A stretch of 58,610 nucleotides of DNA, taken from Micromonospora fulviviridis (GTDB lineage: Bacteria > Actinomycetota > Actinomycetes > Mycobacteriales > Micromonosporaceae). The position numbers and the translations under genes are program-made. Shown here one piece after another: positions 8,589-17,149 of this stretch (position 1 is its first letter; every line of letters begins with the position of its first letter). Where the stretch lies: positions 371,236 to 429,845 of the forward strand of contig NZ_BMRA01000003.1 of NCBI RefSeq assembly GCF_014648395.1, given 5' to 3'. The notes under the pieces were generated by a model. The model ran no database searches, had not been told where the DNA came from, and saw only the letters and a program-made list of their open reading frames with translations.

Positions 8589-9215
8589 TCAGGTGGTGGA
8601 CCGGCCCAGGTAGGTGAGCGGGCCCGGGTCGGGCACCGGGATCACGTGGAAGCCCAGCCGGTCGTAGAAGCCGCGGGCCCGGACGTTGGCGGTGACCATG
8701 CCGACGTGCAGCGCGGGCGCGCCGGCCCGGGCGGCGGCGGCCAGGAACGTCTCCAGCAGCCGCCGGCCGTGGCCGCGCCCCTGGTGGCTGGGGAGCAGGT
8801 CGATGTGCAGGTGGGCCGGATAGCCGGCCAGCTCCGGCACCAGCATCCGCTCGGGGTGGTGGTGCAGGGCGATCATCTCCTCGTCCGGGGTGCGGGGGTC
8901 GCCGGCCGGCACGGGGTAGCGGTGTGCCAGCCGGGGGATCCAGACGCGCCGGTAGGCGCGGACGAAGGCGGGGGTGTCGGCGGTGCCGACCACGTAGCCG
9001 ACCACCCGGCCGGCGTCGGCCAGCACGAACGCCAAGTCCGGTTCGAGGTGCAGGTAGGGGCCGGCGAAGAGGTCGGGCATGAGGTCATCGGAGGCGTACC
9101 TCCCGCGGGCGTCGCCGCCGGCGTCGGCGGTGCGGACGCAGATGTCGTAGACGGCCTCGTGGTCGGCGGGCCGGTACGGCCGCACGGCCGCCGTGGATGT
9201 CGTGGTGCCGCTCAT
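8589..9215 (-). CDS. GNAT family N-acetyltransferase
   Basis: 208 residues. It has the GNAT fold order: RPYRPADHEAVYDICVRTAD near the N-terminus, the beta-4 strand LHIDLLPSHQGRGHGRRLLE with the acetyl-CoA loop Q-G-R-G-H-G, and the C-terminal NVRARGFYDRLGFHVIPV. The ATG at 9215 is chosen because longer starts would run into the neighbouring gene. The substrate is unknown; the family also includes O-GlcNAcase-associated and small-molecule acetyltransferases. Confidence 0.85.
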   Translation of the reverse strand: MSGTTTSTAAVRPYRPADHEAVYDICVRTADAGGDARGRYASDDLMPDLFAGPYLHLEPDLAFVLADAGRVVGYVVGTADTPAFVRAYRRVWIPRLAHRYPVPAGDPRTPDEEMIALHHHPERMLVPELAGYPAHLHIDLLPSHQGRGHGRRLLETFLAAAARAGAPALHVGMVTANVRARGFYDRLGFHVIPVPDPGPLTYLGRSTT

Positions 9216-9243
9216 GCCGGGACCGTACGGCCTGGTATCGCTC

Positions 9244-9606
9244 TCACCGAAGCCCCGGCGGCCCCGGTTCACCCAGCCGCTGGCGGGCCAGGAACTTCGG
9301 CACCACCATCCGCCACGCCTCGCAGACCAGCTCGGTCATCTGGGCGTGGTCGAGCCGCTCGAGGTGGCAGCAGACCCAGTTGAACCGCAGGTCGGAGGGG
9401 CGGGGGAGGAAGAACAGGTCCGGCTCGGCGGCGATCAGCCCGTCCCGCTGCTCCTTGGGGTAGCCGAAGCCCATGGTCCGCTCGTCGCGGCTGAACGCGA
9501 CGTAGACGATCGCGCCCACCCGGAACTTGATCCGGTCGTGGATCAGGTGTTCGGTGGTGCGGGGGAGCGTGCGGGCCAGGGCGCGGACCTCGTCGACGGT
9601 GACCAC
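9244..9606 (-). CDS. MmcQ/YjbR family protein
   Basis: About 120 residues. It shows the YjbR order: TVDEVRALARTLPRTTEHLIH, FRVGAIVYVAFSRDERTMGF, a middle LIAAEPDLFFLP and a C-terminal WRMVVPKFLAR. The fold is a small alpha/beta domain called DNA-binding by similarity; the biochemical role is not established. The GTG at 9606 gives the usual family N-terminus. A TTG at 9636, directly after the TetR stop codon, would add ten residues and couple the two genes. Confidence 0.8.
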   Translation of the reverse strand: MVTVDEVRALARTLPRTTEHLIHDRIKFRVGAIVYVAFSRDERTMGFGYPKEQRDGLIAAEPDLFFLPRPSDLRFNWVCCHLERLDHAQMTELVCEAWRMVVPKFLARQRLGEPGPPGLR

Positions 9607-9636
9607 GCCGTGGACGCTAGCCCCACCCTCCGACAA

Positions 9637-10227
9637 TCAGCCGGCCGCCGGGGCGGCGTGGGCGAGCGCGGTCCGGAGCGTGCCGGGGAGCGGCTGGTCC
9701 GGCGCCTCGATCCACTGCTGGACGGCGACCCGCAGGGTCGCCAGGAAGGTCGCGGCGAGGATCCGGGCGCGCAGCGCCGCGTCGGCGCCGGTGAGCCGGC
9801 GGCCGATCTCCCCGGCCAGCTCCCGCTCGATCGCCGTGTACGCGGCCACCTGGTGCGCCACCAGGGCCGGGTTGCCGTGCAGTCGGCGGCGCCGGTCGAG
9901 CCAGGATTCGGCGGTCTCGTCGTACGTCTCGTCGGCCTGGCGCAGCGCGGCCCGGCTCAGCGCCGCCCACGGCGCCAGGTCGGCGGGTTGCTCGCCGATC
10001 AGTTCCAGCAGCCGGCGCAGCCGCATGGTGTCGCCGTGGAAGAGCGCCTCCTCCTTACTGGAGAAGTAGTTGGAGAACGTGCGCCGGGACACGTTGGCGG
10101 CGTCGGCGATCGCCTCCACGGTGACCCGGTCCGGCCCCTGCTCGGTGGCGAGGCGCAGGGCCGCCTCGTGCAGGGCGAGGCGGGTCGCCGCCTTCTTCCG
10201 CTCCCGCAGCCCGGTGGCCTCCTCCAT
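9637..10227 (-). CDS. TetR family transcriptional regulator
   Basis: 196 residues. The HTH is at about 10-60 (RLATEQGPDRVTVEAIADAANVSRRTFSNYFSSKEEALFH), a typical TetR N-terminus, followed by an all-helical ligand domain. It is divergent from the MarR-MFS operon across a 101-bp gap with inverted repeats, so it may act on itself and on that operon. The ATG at 10227 gives the normal short N-terminus. The ligand is unknown. Confidence 0.85.
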   Translation of the reverse strand: MEEATGLRERKKAATRLALHEAALRLATEQGPDRVTVEAIADAANVSRRTFSNYFSSKEEALFHGDTMRLRRLLELIGEQPADLAPWAALSRAALRQADETYDETAESWLDRRRRLHGNPALVAHQVAAYTAIERELAGEIGRRLTGADAALRARILAATFLATLRVAVQQWIEAPDQPLPGTLRTALAHAAPAAG

Positions 10228-10265
10228 GGCTCCCAGCGTACGTGATCCGTTTCTCAATGAGCAAA

Positions 10266-10307
10266 CTTGCCTACTGCGCAAGATTCGCGAATGATTGCTT
10301 GAGGCAA
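10266..10307. promoter_or_regulatory. Paired inverted repeats between TetR and MarR genes
   Basis: Two inverted repeats: CTTGC-N7-GCAAG at 10266-10282 and TTGC-N5-GCAA at 10295-10307, with the palindrome TTCGCGAA (10284-10291) between. The centres of the outer two are about 27 bp apart. TTGC-N-GCAA is a common MarR half-site form, so these are likely operators for the MarR protein encoded just downstream. Confidence 0.55.
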
Positions 10308-10328
10308 CCAAGGCAGGGGAGGGGAAGA

Positions 10329-10799
10329 GTGGACGCCACCAGCCAAGAGCTCGTCACCCGGTTGCAGGATCTGCTGACCGGCGTGCGGCTGCTCAAGCAG
10401 CGGCGCGCGGACGACCGGCCGGCCGTGCCGCCCGGCCTGGTGGGGCTGCTCCGGCACATCGACCGGGGCGCCGCCGCGGGCTGCCACGCCCGGGACCTGG
10501 CGGAACGGAGCCGGCTCGACCCCTCGACGGTCAGCCGCGCGGTCGCCGCCCTGGTCGCCGACGGCCTGGTGGACCGGCGCATCGACCCGGAGGACCGGCG
10601 GGCCAGCCACCTCACGGTCACTCCGGCCGGCCGGGCCGCCCTGACCGAGGCCTACGACTGGTACGGCGGGGTGCTCTCCCGCGCGCTCGCCGACTGGAGC
10701 CCCGGCGAGGTGGCGGCCCTGTCCGCCGCGCTCGCGCGCCTCACCCGCGACCTTGAGGTCGCCCTCACCCGACACGACAACCTGGAGGACGCGCGATGA
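10329..10799 (+). CDS. MarR family transcriptional regulator
   Basis: 156 residues from a GTG preceded by GGGGAGGGGAAG. The winged helix is at about 55-115: ARDLAERSRLDPSTVSRAVAALVADGLVDRRIDPEDRRASHLTVTPAG splits into the recognition helix and the wing with Asp-Arg-Arg. Its last codons overlap the start of the MFS gene (ATGA), so the two form an operon. By analogy with emrR/emrAB, it probably represses the transporter until a drug-like ligand binds. Confidence 0.88.
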   Translation: MDATSQELVTRLQDLLTGVRLLKQRRADDRPAVPPGLVGLLRHIDRGAAAGCHARDLAERSRLDPSTVSRAVAALVADGLVDRRIDPEDRRASHLTVTPAGRAALTEAYDWYGGVLSRALADWSPGEVAALSAALARLTRDLEVALTRHDNLEDAR

Positions 10800-12436
10800 G
10801 CGCACCCACCGCGACGGCGGACGCCGCGCCCATGAACCGGCGGCAGACGCTGGAAGCCCTCAGCGGCCTGTTGCTGGTGCTCTTCGTGGCCATGCTGAGC
10901 GGCACGGTCGTCTCGACCGCCCTACCGAAAATCATCGGAGCCCTCAACGGCTCGCAGACCCAGTACACCTGGGTGGTCACCGCCACCCTGCTCACCGCCA
11001 CGGCGACCACCCCGATCTGGGGCAAGCTCGCCGACCTGTTCAACAAGAAGCTGCTGATCCAGGTCGCCATCGTGGTCTTCCTGGCCGGCTCGGTCGCGGC
11101 CGGCTTCGCGCACTCCGCCGGCCAGCTCATCGCCGCCCGCGCCTTCCAGGGCATCGGCGTCGGCGGCCTCCAGGCACTGGTCCAGGTGGCCATCGCGGCG
11201 ATGATCCCGCCCCGGGAGCGCGGCCGTTACAACGGCTACCTCGGCGGCGTGATGGCCCTCGCCACGGTCGGCGGGCCGCTGCTCGGCGGCCTCATCGTGG
11301 ACACCTCCTGGCTCGGCTGGCGCTGGTGCTTCTTCGTCGGCGTGCCCGTCGCGGTCGTCGCGCTGCTCCTGCTCCAGGCCACCCTGCACCTGCCCACCGC
11401 GCGGCGGGACAACGTGAAGATCGACTACCTGGGCGCCACCCTGATCGCCGCCGGCGTCAGCCTGCTGCTGGTCTGGATCTCGTTCGTCGACGACTCGTTC
11501 GCCTGGCTGTCCTGGCAGACCGGCGCGATGGTCGGCGGCTCGGTGCTGCTGCTCGCCCTCGCCGTCCTGGTGGAGTCGCGGGCCGCCGAGCCGGTCGTAC
11601 CCCTGGAGATCGTCCGCGAGCGCACCACCGCGCTGGCCATCCTGGGCAGCCTCGCGGTCGGCATGGCGATGTTCGGCGGCGCGGTCTTCCTCGGCCAGTA
11701 CTTCCAGATCGGCCGCGGCTACAGCCCGACCGAGGCCGGCCTGCTCACCATCCCGATGATGGCCGGCGTGCTGCTCTCCTCGATCGTCGCCGGCCGGCTG
11801 ATCACCGCCACCGGGAGGATCAAGCCGTACATCGTCGCCGGGTCGATCATCCTGGTGGCCGGCTTCGCCCTGCTCGGCACCATCGACCACGAGACCTCGC
11901 TGGTCCTGGTCGGCGCCGCCATGTTCATCGTCGGCGTGGGCGTCGGCATGACCATGCAGAACCTGGTGCTCGCGGTGCAGAACACCGTGGCGCTCAAGGA
12001 CATCGGCGCGGCCAGCTCCACGGTGGCGTTCTTCCGCTCGCTCGGCGGCACCATCGGCGTGTCGGTGCTCGGCGCGGTGCTCGCCCGCCGGGTCACCGAC
12101 CGGATCACCCACGACCTGGCCGCGGCCGGGATCCCCACCTCGGGCGGCGGCGGCAGCAGCACGCTCAACCTCGCCGCCCTGCCCGCGCCGGTGCAGAACA
12201 TTGTGCGGGCCGCGTATGGTGACGCGACCGGGCACATCTTCCTGATCTCGGCCGCCATCGCGGTCGTCGGGATCCTGGCCGCGCTGTTGCTCAAGCCGGT
12301 CACCCTGCGGTCCAGCCTGGACCTGCCCGACACCGCCCGCTCGGTCGCCGTCGCGGCCGACGCGGTCGACGGGGCGCCCGCCTTCGACGAGGTGGCCGTG
12401 GACGCCACGGGGCCGGGCGAACGCGTCCGCCGCTGA
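10796..12436 (+). CDS. DHA2-family MFS drug transporter (EmrB/QacA type)
   Basis: 546 residues, about 14 membrane helices. The family signatures are present: helix 1 LLVLFVAMLSGTVVSTALPKIIGAL, motif A GKLADLFNKKLL, and motif C in helix 5 (GGVMALATVGGPLLGGLIVD). It exports hydrophobic or cationic compounds by proton exchange. It is translationally coupled to the MarR gene and followed by a strong hairpin, so the operon is bicistronic. The charged C-terminal tail of about 45 residues is hydrophilic. Confidence 0.9.
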   Translation: MSAPTATADAAPMNRRQTLEALSGLLLVLFVAMLSGTVVSTALPKIIGALNGSQTQYTWVVTATLLTATATTPIWGKLADLFNKKLLIQVAIVVFLAGSVAAGFAHSAGQLIAARAFQGIGVGGLQALVQVAIAAMIPPRERGRYNGYLGGVMALATVGGPLLGGLIVDTSWLGWRWCFFVGVPVAVVALLLLQATLHLPTARRDNVKIDYLGATLIAAGVSLLLVWISFVDDSFAWLSWQTGAMVGGSVLLLALAVLVESRAAEPVVPLEIVRERTTALAILGSLAVGMAMFGGAVFLGQYFQIGRGYSPTEAGLLTIPMMAGVLLSSIVAGRLITATGRIKPYIVAGSIILVAGFALLGTIDHETSLVLVGAAMFIVGVGVGMTMQNLVLAVQNTVALKDIGAASSTVAFFRSLGGTIGVSVLGAVLARRVTDRITHDLAAAGIPTSGGGGSSTLNLAALPAPVQNIVRAAYGDATGHIFLISAAIAVVGILAALLLKPVTLRSSLDLPDTARSVAVAADAVDGAPAFDEVAVDATGPGERVRR

Positions 12437-12448
12437 CGCCCCGTCGTC

Positions 12449-12482
12449 CCAGGGCCGTCGCCGGTACCGGCGGCGGCCCTGG
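12449..12482. terminator. Terminator hairpin after the MarR-MFS operon
   Basis: A 16-bp stem (12449-12464 with 12467-12482; one G-T wobble), arms reading CCAGGGCCGTCGCCGG, starting 12 bp after the transporter stop codon. Confidence 0.75.
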
Positions 12483-12533
12483 TCCGTGCCCACCTGGGCC
12501 GGCGTATGCCGGCCGTGACCGAATCGAGGCGCT

Positions 12534-13421
12534 GTGGACACCACGCAGCCCGCGCCGCCCCCGCCGGTGGCCGTCGACGCACGGCCGGCCGGGGCGGTGC
12601 GCCGGGCGGTCCGCGAGCTGACCCTCGTCGCCGTGCTCTTCCTCGCGTACAAGGCGGGCCGGCTGGCGGTGGCCGGGCGGTCCGCCGACGCGCAGGTGAA
12701 CGGGGAGCGGATCTGGTGGTTCGAGCGGCTGCTGCACCTGCCGGACGAGGTGGCAGTGCAGGCGCCGCTGCTCGTCCACGAGCTGCCGGTCCGGCTGGCC
12801 AACTGCTACTACGCGTACGTGCACTTTCCGGCCACCGCGCTGTGCCTGGTCTGGCTCTACCTCCGCCACCCCCCGCACTACCGGTGGATGCGGCGGGCGC
12901 TCGCCGCGCTCACCGCCTCGGCGCTGGCCCTGCACGTCCTCGTCCCGCTCGCCCCGCCCCGGATGACCGCGCTCACCGGCCTGGTGGACACCGGTAGCCG
13001 GTACGGCCCCGCCGTCTACGGCCCGCCGGAGGCCGACACGCTGAGCAACCAGTACGCCGCGATGCCCTCGCTGCACGTCGGCTGGGCCGTGGCCGTCGCC
13101 GTCGCGCTGATCACGGTCACCGCCGGGCGGTGGCGGTGGCTGTGGCTGGCCCACCCGGTCGTCACCCTGCTGGTGGTGGTCGGCACCGGCAACCACTACT
13201 GGCTCGACGGGGTGGTCGCGGTGACACTCCTCGGGCTGATCCTGGCGGCGCTGCCCCGGCCGGACGCGCCGCGCCGGCCACCGGCCGGGCCGGCGTCCGC
13301 CGCGCGGCTGCGCCCGCACGTGGTTCCGGCCCCGCGCCGCCCGGGCGGCGCGGCCCGCCGACGGAGCCCGCGGACCCCGTCGGCGGCCGACGCGCGGCTC
13401 AGGCCACCGCGCCGGGGGTGA
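12534..13421 (+). CDS. PAP2 superfamily membrane protein (Aur1/Ipt1-like inositol phosphotransferase type)
   Basis: 295 residues, GTG start, about six helices. The PAP2 catalytic motifs are MPSLHVGWAVAVAVALI (motif 2, Ser-Leu-His) and GTGNHYWLDGVVAV (motif 3, His plus Asp). Motif 1 is replaced by the PPRMTAL region, which is the layout of the inositolphosphotransferase-like subfamily rather than of classical lipid phosphatases. It probably handles phosphorylated lipids in the membrane. The last 45 residues are an Arg/Pro-rich cytoplasmic tail. Confidence 0.8.
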   Translation: MDTTQPAPPPPVAVDARPAGAVRRAVRELTLVAVLFLAYKAGRLAVAGRSADAQVNGERIWWFERLLHLPDEVAVQAPLLVHELPVRLANCYYAYVHFPATALCLVWLYLRHPPHYRWMRRALAALTASALALHVLVPLAPPRMTALTGLVDTGSRYGPAVYGPPEADTLSNQYAAMPSLHVGWAVAVAVALITVTAGRWRWLWLAHPVVTLLVVVGTGNHYWLDGVVAVTLLGLILAALPRPDAPRRPPAGPASAARLRPHVVPAPRRPGGAARRRSPRTPSAADARLRPPRRG

Positions 13422-13433
13422 CCGCCGCCCGGC

Positions 13434-15509
13434 TCACCGGGTGGTGCACACGGTGCCGTTGAGCCGGAACGCGCCCGGCAGCACGTTCGGCCCGCTGTAC
13501 GCGCCGACGAAGCCGGCGCTGGTGCTGCCGCCGCCGGCGGCGAGCCGGCGGTTGTCGGCGGTGCTGGTCACCCTGACCTCGGTGCCCACCTGCGACCAGT
13601 TGGCGCTCCAGCCGCTGCTCACCTGCTGCCAGCCGGTGGGCCAGGTCCAGGTCAGCGTCCAGCCGTCGAGCGCGCTCGGGCCGGTGTTCACGATCTCCAT
13701 GGTCGCCACGTAGCCGTTGCCCCAGTCGGTGTCCTTGCCGAGGCGGACCGCGCAGGTGCTGGCCGCCGGGCTGCCGGTGGCGAAGGTGAGCGGCGGGGAG
13801 GACCAGGAGACCCGGCCCGCGGTGTCCCGGGCGAGCACGTTCAGGGTGTACCGGGTGCCCGGATCGAGGTTGCCGACGGTGAGCGAGGTGCCCGCCGTCT
13901 CGCCGAGTTGCTCGCTGGCCGCCCCCTGCTGCCGGTACACCTCGTACTTGGCGATCGGCGCGCCGCCGGGCGCGGCCGGCGGCCAGGAGATGGTCGCGCT
14001 CCGGTCGGTCACCGCGCCCGCGGTGGGCCGGCCCGGCGCCCCCGGCCGGCCGTCGGCCGCGCCGGCGGGGCGCAGCACAAGCGTGGTCAGCGAGTACGGC
14101 GGCAGCGTCCGGGAGGTCGCGCCACCCGACCGGCCCGTGGTCACCCCGCTCGCGCCGTTGGTCAGCGTGTGCACCGTCGGCGCCTCGTCCGCCGGGGTGA
14201 AGCCGGCGTAGTCGATCGCCACCGGGTGGGCGGTGTCCGGGTCCTTGTTCAGCAGCAGGACGGCCAGGCTGCCGTCGGGCCGGCGGGCGGCGTGCGCGGT
14301 GACCAGCGGCTGGTCGGTGCCGGCCCGGACGAGCTGGTCACCCGCCCGGACGAAGAGGTTCATCAGGGACAGCCCGTGGTACGGCGCGAACGGCGTGTTG
14401 AACGGCGGCTCGCAGACCGACCCGTCGGCCGTGCACCCGCCGCTGGAGAGCATCCCGAAGTCGCCGTAGTCGGTCTGCCCGGCGACCTCCGAGACCGTGC
14501 CGATCCCGTTGTGCACGTTCCACCACTGGACGGTGAAGACGCCCTGCTCCAGCAGCCCGCTGTAGGCGTCGGCCAGGAACAGGGCGCCCGGCTGGGTGTT
14601 CTGGCCGGCGCCGACGTTCAGCTCGGTGAAGCTGATCCCGATCCGACCGGAGTCCGGGCCGGCGTAGCGGGCGATCTGCTGGCGCAGCAGCCAGGCGGCG
14701 TCGGGGATGTGGCCGGTCCGGGCCAGGGACTCGGCGGCGGTGCCGCCCGGGTACCAGTGCACGTCCACGAAGTCGATCTTCGGTCCGGCGAGGGAGAGCA
14801 CCGTCTGGTTCCAGGGGCCGGGGTCGGCGCCGGCGGTCAGCCCGTCCGGCCAGTTCGCCGGCATGGTCAGCACCGCGCCGACCTTGATGCTCGGGTCGAC
14901 CGCCTTCATGGCGTCGGCGTACTCGACCACCAACTTGGCGTACTGGGTGGCGCTCCGGTCCGGGTGGTCGTCGGCCTCCCAGGCCGAGCCGTAGTGGCCG
15001 TTGCCGTAGTTCTCGTTACCGACCGTCCACCACTTCGCGCCGTAGCCCTTGGTGACGTTGGCGTACCGCACCCACTCGGCGGCCTCCACCGGGGTGCCGG
15101 TGCCGTAGTTGGCGATGATCATCGGCTGGGCGCCGACCCTCCTGGCCGCCGCCATGAAGGTGTCGAAGTCGGTGTTCGGGGCGACGTACCCGCCGGGCGC
15201 GGTGTGGGTACGCCAGTGGTAGATGTCGGCGTACGAGCCGCCGGGGTAGCGCAGCATCCGCACGCCGGCCGCGCGGAGCAGGTCCGACGTCTCGCTGCTG
15301 CCCAGGTGCTGGTCCCAGATGGCGTGGTTGACGCCGAGCGCGGTGTCCGGCACGGTGGCCAGCCCGGCGCGGGCGTTCACGGTCACGGTCACCGGGTCGG
15401 CCGCCGCGCCGGCGGCGGGCGGGTCGACGGCGGCCGGCGCCGCGGTGGCGAGCAGCAGGACGGCCGCGTACGCGGTGAGCCGGCGCGCTGTGGAGGGGGT
15501 TCTGCTCAT
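13434..15509 (-). CDS. Secreted clan GH-A hydrolase (alpha-L-arabinofuranosidase-like) with FnIII and CBM2
   Basis: 691 residues. Signal peptide 1-36. The catalytic barrel covers about 40-480 with WWTVGNENYG (acid/base Glu166) and ISFTELNVG (nucleophile Glu296), a TIM-barrel retaining layout as in GH51-type enzymes. A fibronectin III domain spans about 488-578, and a CBM2 (586-689) starts and ends with Cys (CAVRLG and VCTT) and has the binding tryptophans GWTLTWTW, GWSANWSQ. CBM2 implies attachment to cellulose or xylan. The GH family is inferred from the motif context; GH39/GH30-like relatives are possible. The ATG at 15509 is preceded by GAAGGAA. The gene is divergent from the LPMO gene, and the two probably share regulation. 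Confidence 0.8.
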   Translation of the reverse strand: MSRTPSTARRLTAYAAVLLLATAAPAAVDPPAAGAAADPVTVTVNARAGLATVPDTALGVNHAIWDQHLGSSETSDLLRAAGVRMLRYPGGSYADIYHWRTHTAPGGYVAPNTDFDTFMAAARRVGAQPMIIANYGTGTPVEAAEWVRYANVTKGYGAKWWTVGNENYGNGHYGSAWEADDHPDRSATQYAKLVVEYADAMKAVDPSIKVGAVLTMPANWPDGLTAGADPGPWNQTVLSLAGPKIDFVDVHWYPGGTAAESLARTGHIPDAAWLLRQQIARYAGPDSGRIGISFTELNVGAGQNTQPGALFLADAYSGLLEQGVFTVQWWNVHNGIGTVSEVAGQTDYGDFGMLSSGGCTADGSVCEPPFNTPFAPYHGLSLMNLFVRAGDQLVRAGTDQPLVTAHAARRPDGSLAVLLLNKDPDTAHPVAIDYAGFTPADEAPTVHTLTNGASGVTTGRSGGATSRTLPPYSLTTLVLRPAGAADGRPGAPGRPTAGAVTDRSATISWPPAAPGGAPIAKYEVYRQQGAASEQLGETAGTSLTVGNLDPGTRYTLNVLARDTAGRVSWSSPPLTFATGSPAASTCAVRLGKDTDWGNGYVATMEIVNTGPSALDGWTLTWTWPTGWQQVSSGWSANWSQVGTEVRVTSTADNRRLAAGGGSTSAGFVGAYSGPNVLPGAFRLNGTVCTTR

Positions 15510-15669
15510 GCGGGGTTCCTTCGTGGGTCGGGCGATCGTCTGTCCGCGTCGCCCTCCCGGAGTGGTGTCCGGGTGCCCAGGGAACGACGGTCGGCCCCGC
15601 GCGAGCCATCGACGTACCAGAATTCCACGCCGCCCCGGAGGCGTTCAAGGAGGACCCCGGGTACGCGGC

Positions 15670-15715
15670 TTAATTTATAGACAGGAGTCTTTACTGTTAA
15701 CAAGGTTTAATTTAT
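15670..15715. promoter_or_regulatory. AT-rich control element between GH and LPMO genes
   Basis: In a very GC-rich window this 46-bp stretch is strikingly AT-rich. TTAATTTAT occurs twice (15670-15678 and 15707-15715), flanking an imperfect palindrome ACAG-N9-CTGT (15681-15697). It resembles the palindromes seen in front of secreted polysaccharide enzyme genes of actinomycetes, so it is probably a promoter/operator for the LPMO and perhaps the divergent GH gene. Confidence 0.55.
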
Positions 15716-15755
15716 GTTCATTGGCATCTCCCACCGCCCCGAAGGAGTTGCCGCC

Positions 15756-16502
15756 ATGCGTCGAAGAATCACCCTGCCGCTGCTCACCACGGGTGCCGTC
15801 ACCGCCACGCTGGCGGTCGCCGCCCCCGCCCAGGCCCACGGCTACGTCTCCTCGCCTCCCAGCCGCCAGGCGCTCTGCGCCCAGAACCGGGTGCCCGACT
15901 GCGGCCAGATCAAGTACGAGCCGCAGAGCGTCGAGGGCCCCAAGGGCCTGAAGAGCTGCCACGCCGGCATCGCCCAGTTCGCCGTGCTCAACGACGACAG
16001 CCGCGGCTGGCCGGCCACCTCGGTCGGCAGCTCGGTGACGTTCACCTGGGTCAACACCGCCCGGCACGCCACCGCCAACTGGGAGTACTGGATCGGCAAC
16101 ACCCGGGTCGCGGTCGTCGACGGCGGGGGCCGCCAGCCCGACGCCACCGTGTCGCACACCGTCAACCTGGGCGGCTTCTCCGGCCGGCAGAAACTGCTCG
16201 CCGTCTGGAACATCGCCGACACGGCGAACGCCTTCTACTCCTGCGTCGACCTCCAGATCGGCGGCGGCGGCAACCCCACGCCCACCCCGTCGCCGACACC
16301 GACCCCGGCCCCGACCACGCCGAAGCCCACGCCCACCCCGACCAGCTCGCCGGCCCCCGGAGGCACCTGGACCGCCGGGCGCGCCTACCAGGTGGGGGAC
16401 ACGGTCACCTACAACGGCCTGACCTACCGCTGCCGTCAGGCGCACACCGCGATCCCCGGCTGGGAACCGCCGAACGTGCCGGCGCTGTGGCTCCAGATCT
16501 GA
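15756..16502 (+). CDS. AA10 lytic polysaccharide monooxygenase with CBM5/12
   Basis: 248 residues. The signal peptide ends AQA, leaving His28 as the mature N-terminus (HGYVSSPPSRQALC). His28 and His69 (KSCHAGI) form the copper histidine brace. The AA10 domain is about 28-185 with WEYWIGNT and NAFYSCVDL, then a Pro/Thr linker and a C-terminal CBM5/12 (about 205-248: WTAGRAYQVGDTVTYNG ... WEPPNVPALWL). It oxidatively cleaves crystalline chitin or cellulose; the CBM5/12 favours chitin. The ATG at 15756 has GAAGGAG upstream; an in-frame ATG at 15714 would lack a signal peptide start. Confidence 0.92.
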   Translation: MRRRITLPLLTTGAVTATLAVAAPAQAHGYVSSPPSRQALCAQNRVPDCGQIKYEPQSVEGPKGLKSCHAGIAQFAVLNDDSRGWPATSVGSSVTFTWVNTARHATANWEYWIGNTRVAVVDGGGRQPDATVSHTVNLGGFSGRQKLLAVWNIADTANAFYSCVDLQIGGGGNPTPTPSPTPTPAPTTPKPTPTPTSSPAPGGTWTAGRAYQVGDTVTYNGLTYRCRQAHTAIPGWEPPNVPALWLQI

Positions 16503-16573
16503 CCGGACGGGTGCGGCCACGCTCCGCGTGCGCCGCACCCGACACCCGCCGTACCCCCGATCGGAGGACCGGT

Positions 16574-17137
16574 ATGCGCCGCCCGCTCGCCGCCGTCCTG
16601 CTGGGCGCGCTGCTCGCCGTGGCCGGCTGCACCGGCCAGCCGGCGCCGACCGCCGCCACCCGCCCCGGGCCGGCCGTCGAGACCGCGACCAGCGGCATCG
16701 ACGCGCTCTTCCTGGCCATGATGGTGGCGCACACCGGGCAGACCCTGGAACTCGTCCAGGTCGGGCTCGACCGCGGCACGGACCCGGAGCTCCGCACGCT
16801 GATCGCCGCCGTCCGCGCCACCGAGACCGACGAGCTCGCCACCATGCGCGGCTGGCTGCGCGAGGCCGGCCCGTCCGCGGTGGCGGCCGCCGAGCGGCAC
16901 GACCACTCCGGCCACAGCGACGCCACCGCCGGGCTGGCCCGGCTGCGGGCCGCGCCGGCCGGCCAGGTCGACCGGGTGCTCATCGACGTGCTCACCGCGC
17001 ACCAGCGGACCGCAGCGGACCTGGCCCGCGCCCAGGTCCAGGCCGGCACCAGCGCCCGGGTACGCGACCTCGCCGGCCGGATCGAACGGTCCCGGACTGC
17101 CGAGGTCGCGCTGCTGGTGAAGCTGCGCGCCCGGTGA
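16574..17137 (+). CDS. DUF305 family lipoprotein
   Basis: 187 residues. Lipoprotein signal with lipobox LAVAGC (Cys19). The mature part has the DUF305 four-helix pattern, first helix FLAMMVAHTGQTLELVQ. The usual His-His pair is His-Thr here, but a His-rich loop ERHDHSGHS follows at about residues 111-119, which could bind a metal. DUF305 proteins are exported, ferritin-like in fold and often linked to metal handling. The ATG at 16574 follows GGAGG. It lies 71 bp after the LPMO gene, whose enzyme needs copper; the link is only suggestive. Confidence 0.8.
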   Translation: MRRPLAAVLLGALLAVAGCTGQPAPTAATRPGPAVETATSGIDALFLAMMVAHTGQTLELVQVGLDRGTDPELRTLIAAVRATETDELATMRGWLREAGPSAVAAAERHDHSGHSDATAGLARLRAAPAGQVDRVLIDVLTAHQRTAADLARAQVQAGTSARVRDLAGRIERSRTAEVALLVKLRAR

Positions 17138-17149
17138 GGCGGGCGGCGG

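Noticed and set aside
13434..15509. GH44 or cellulase assignment
   Set aside because: CBM2 presence alone does not define the substrate; the acid/base NEN and nucleophile TELN motifs fit arabinofuranosidase-like enzymes better.
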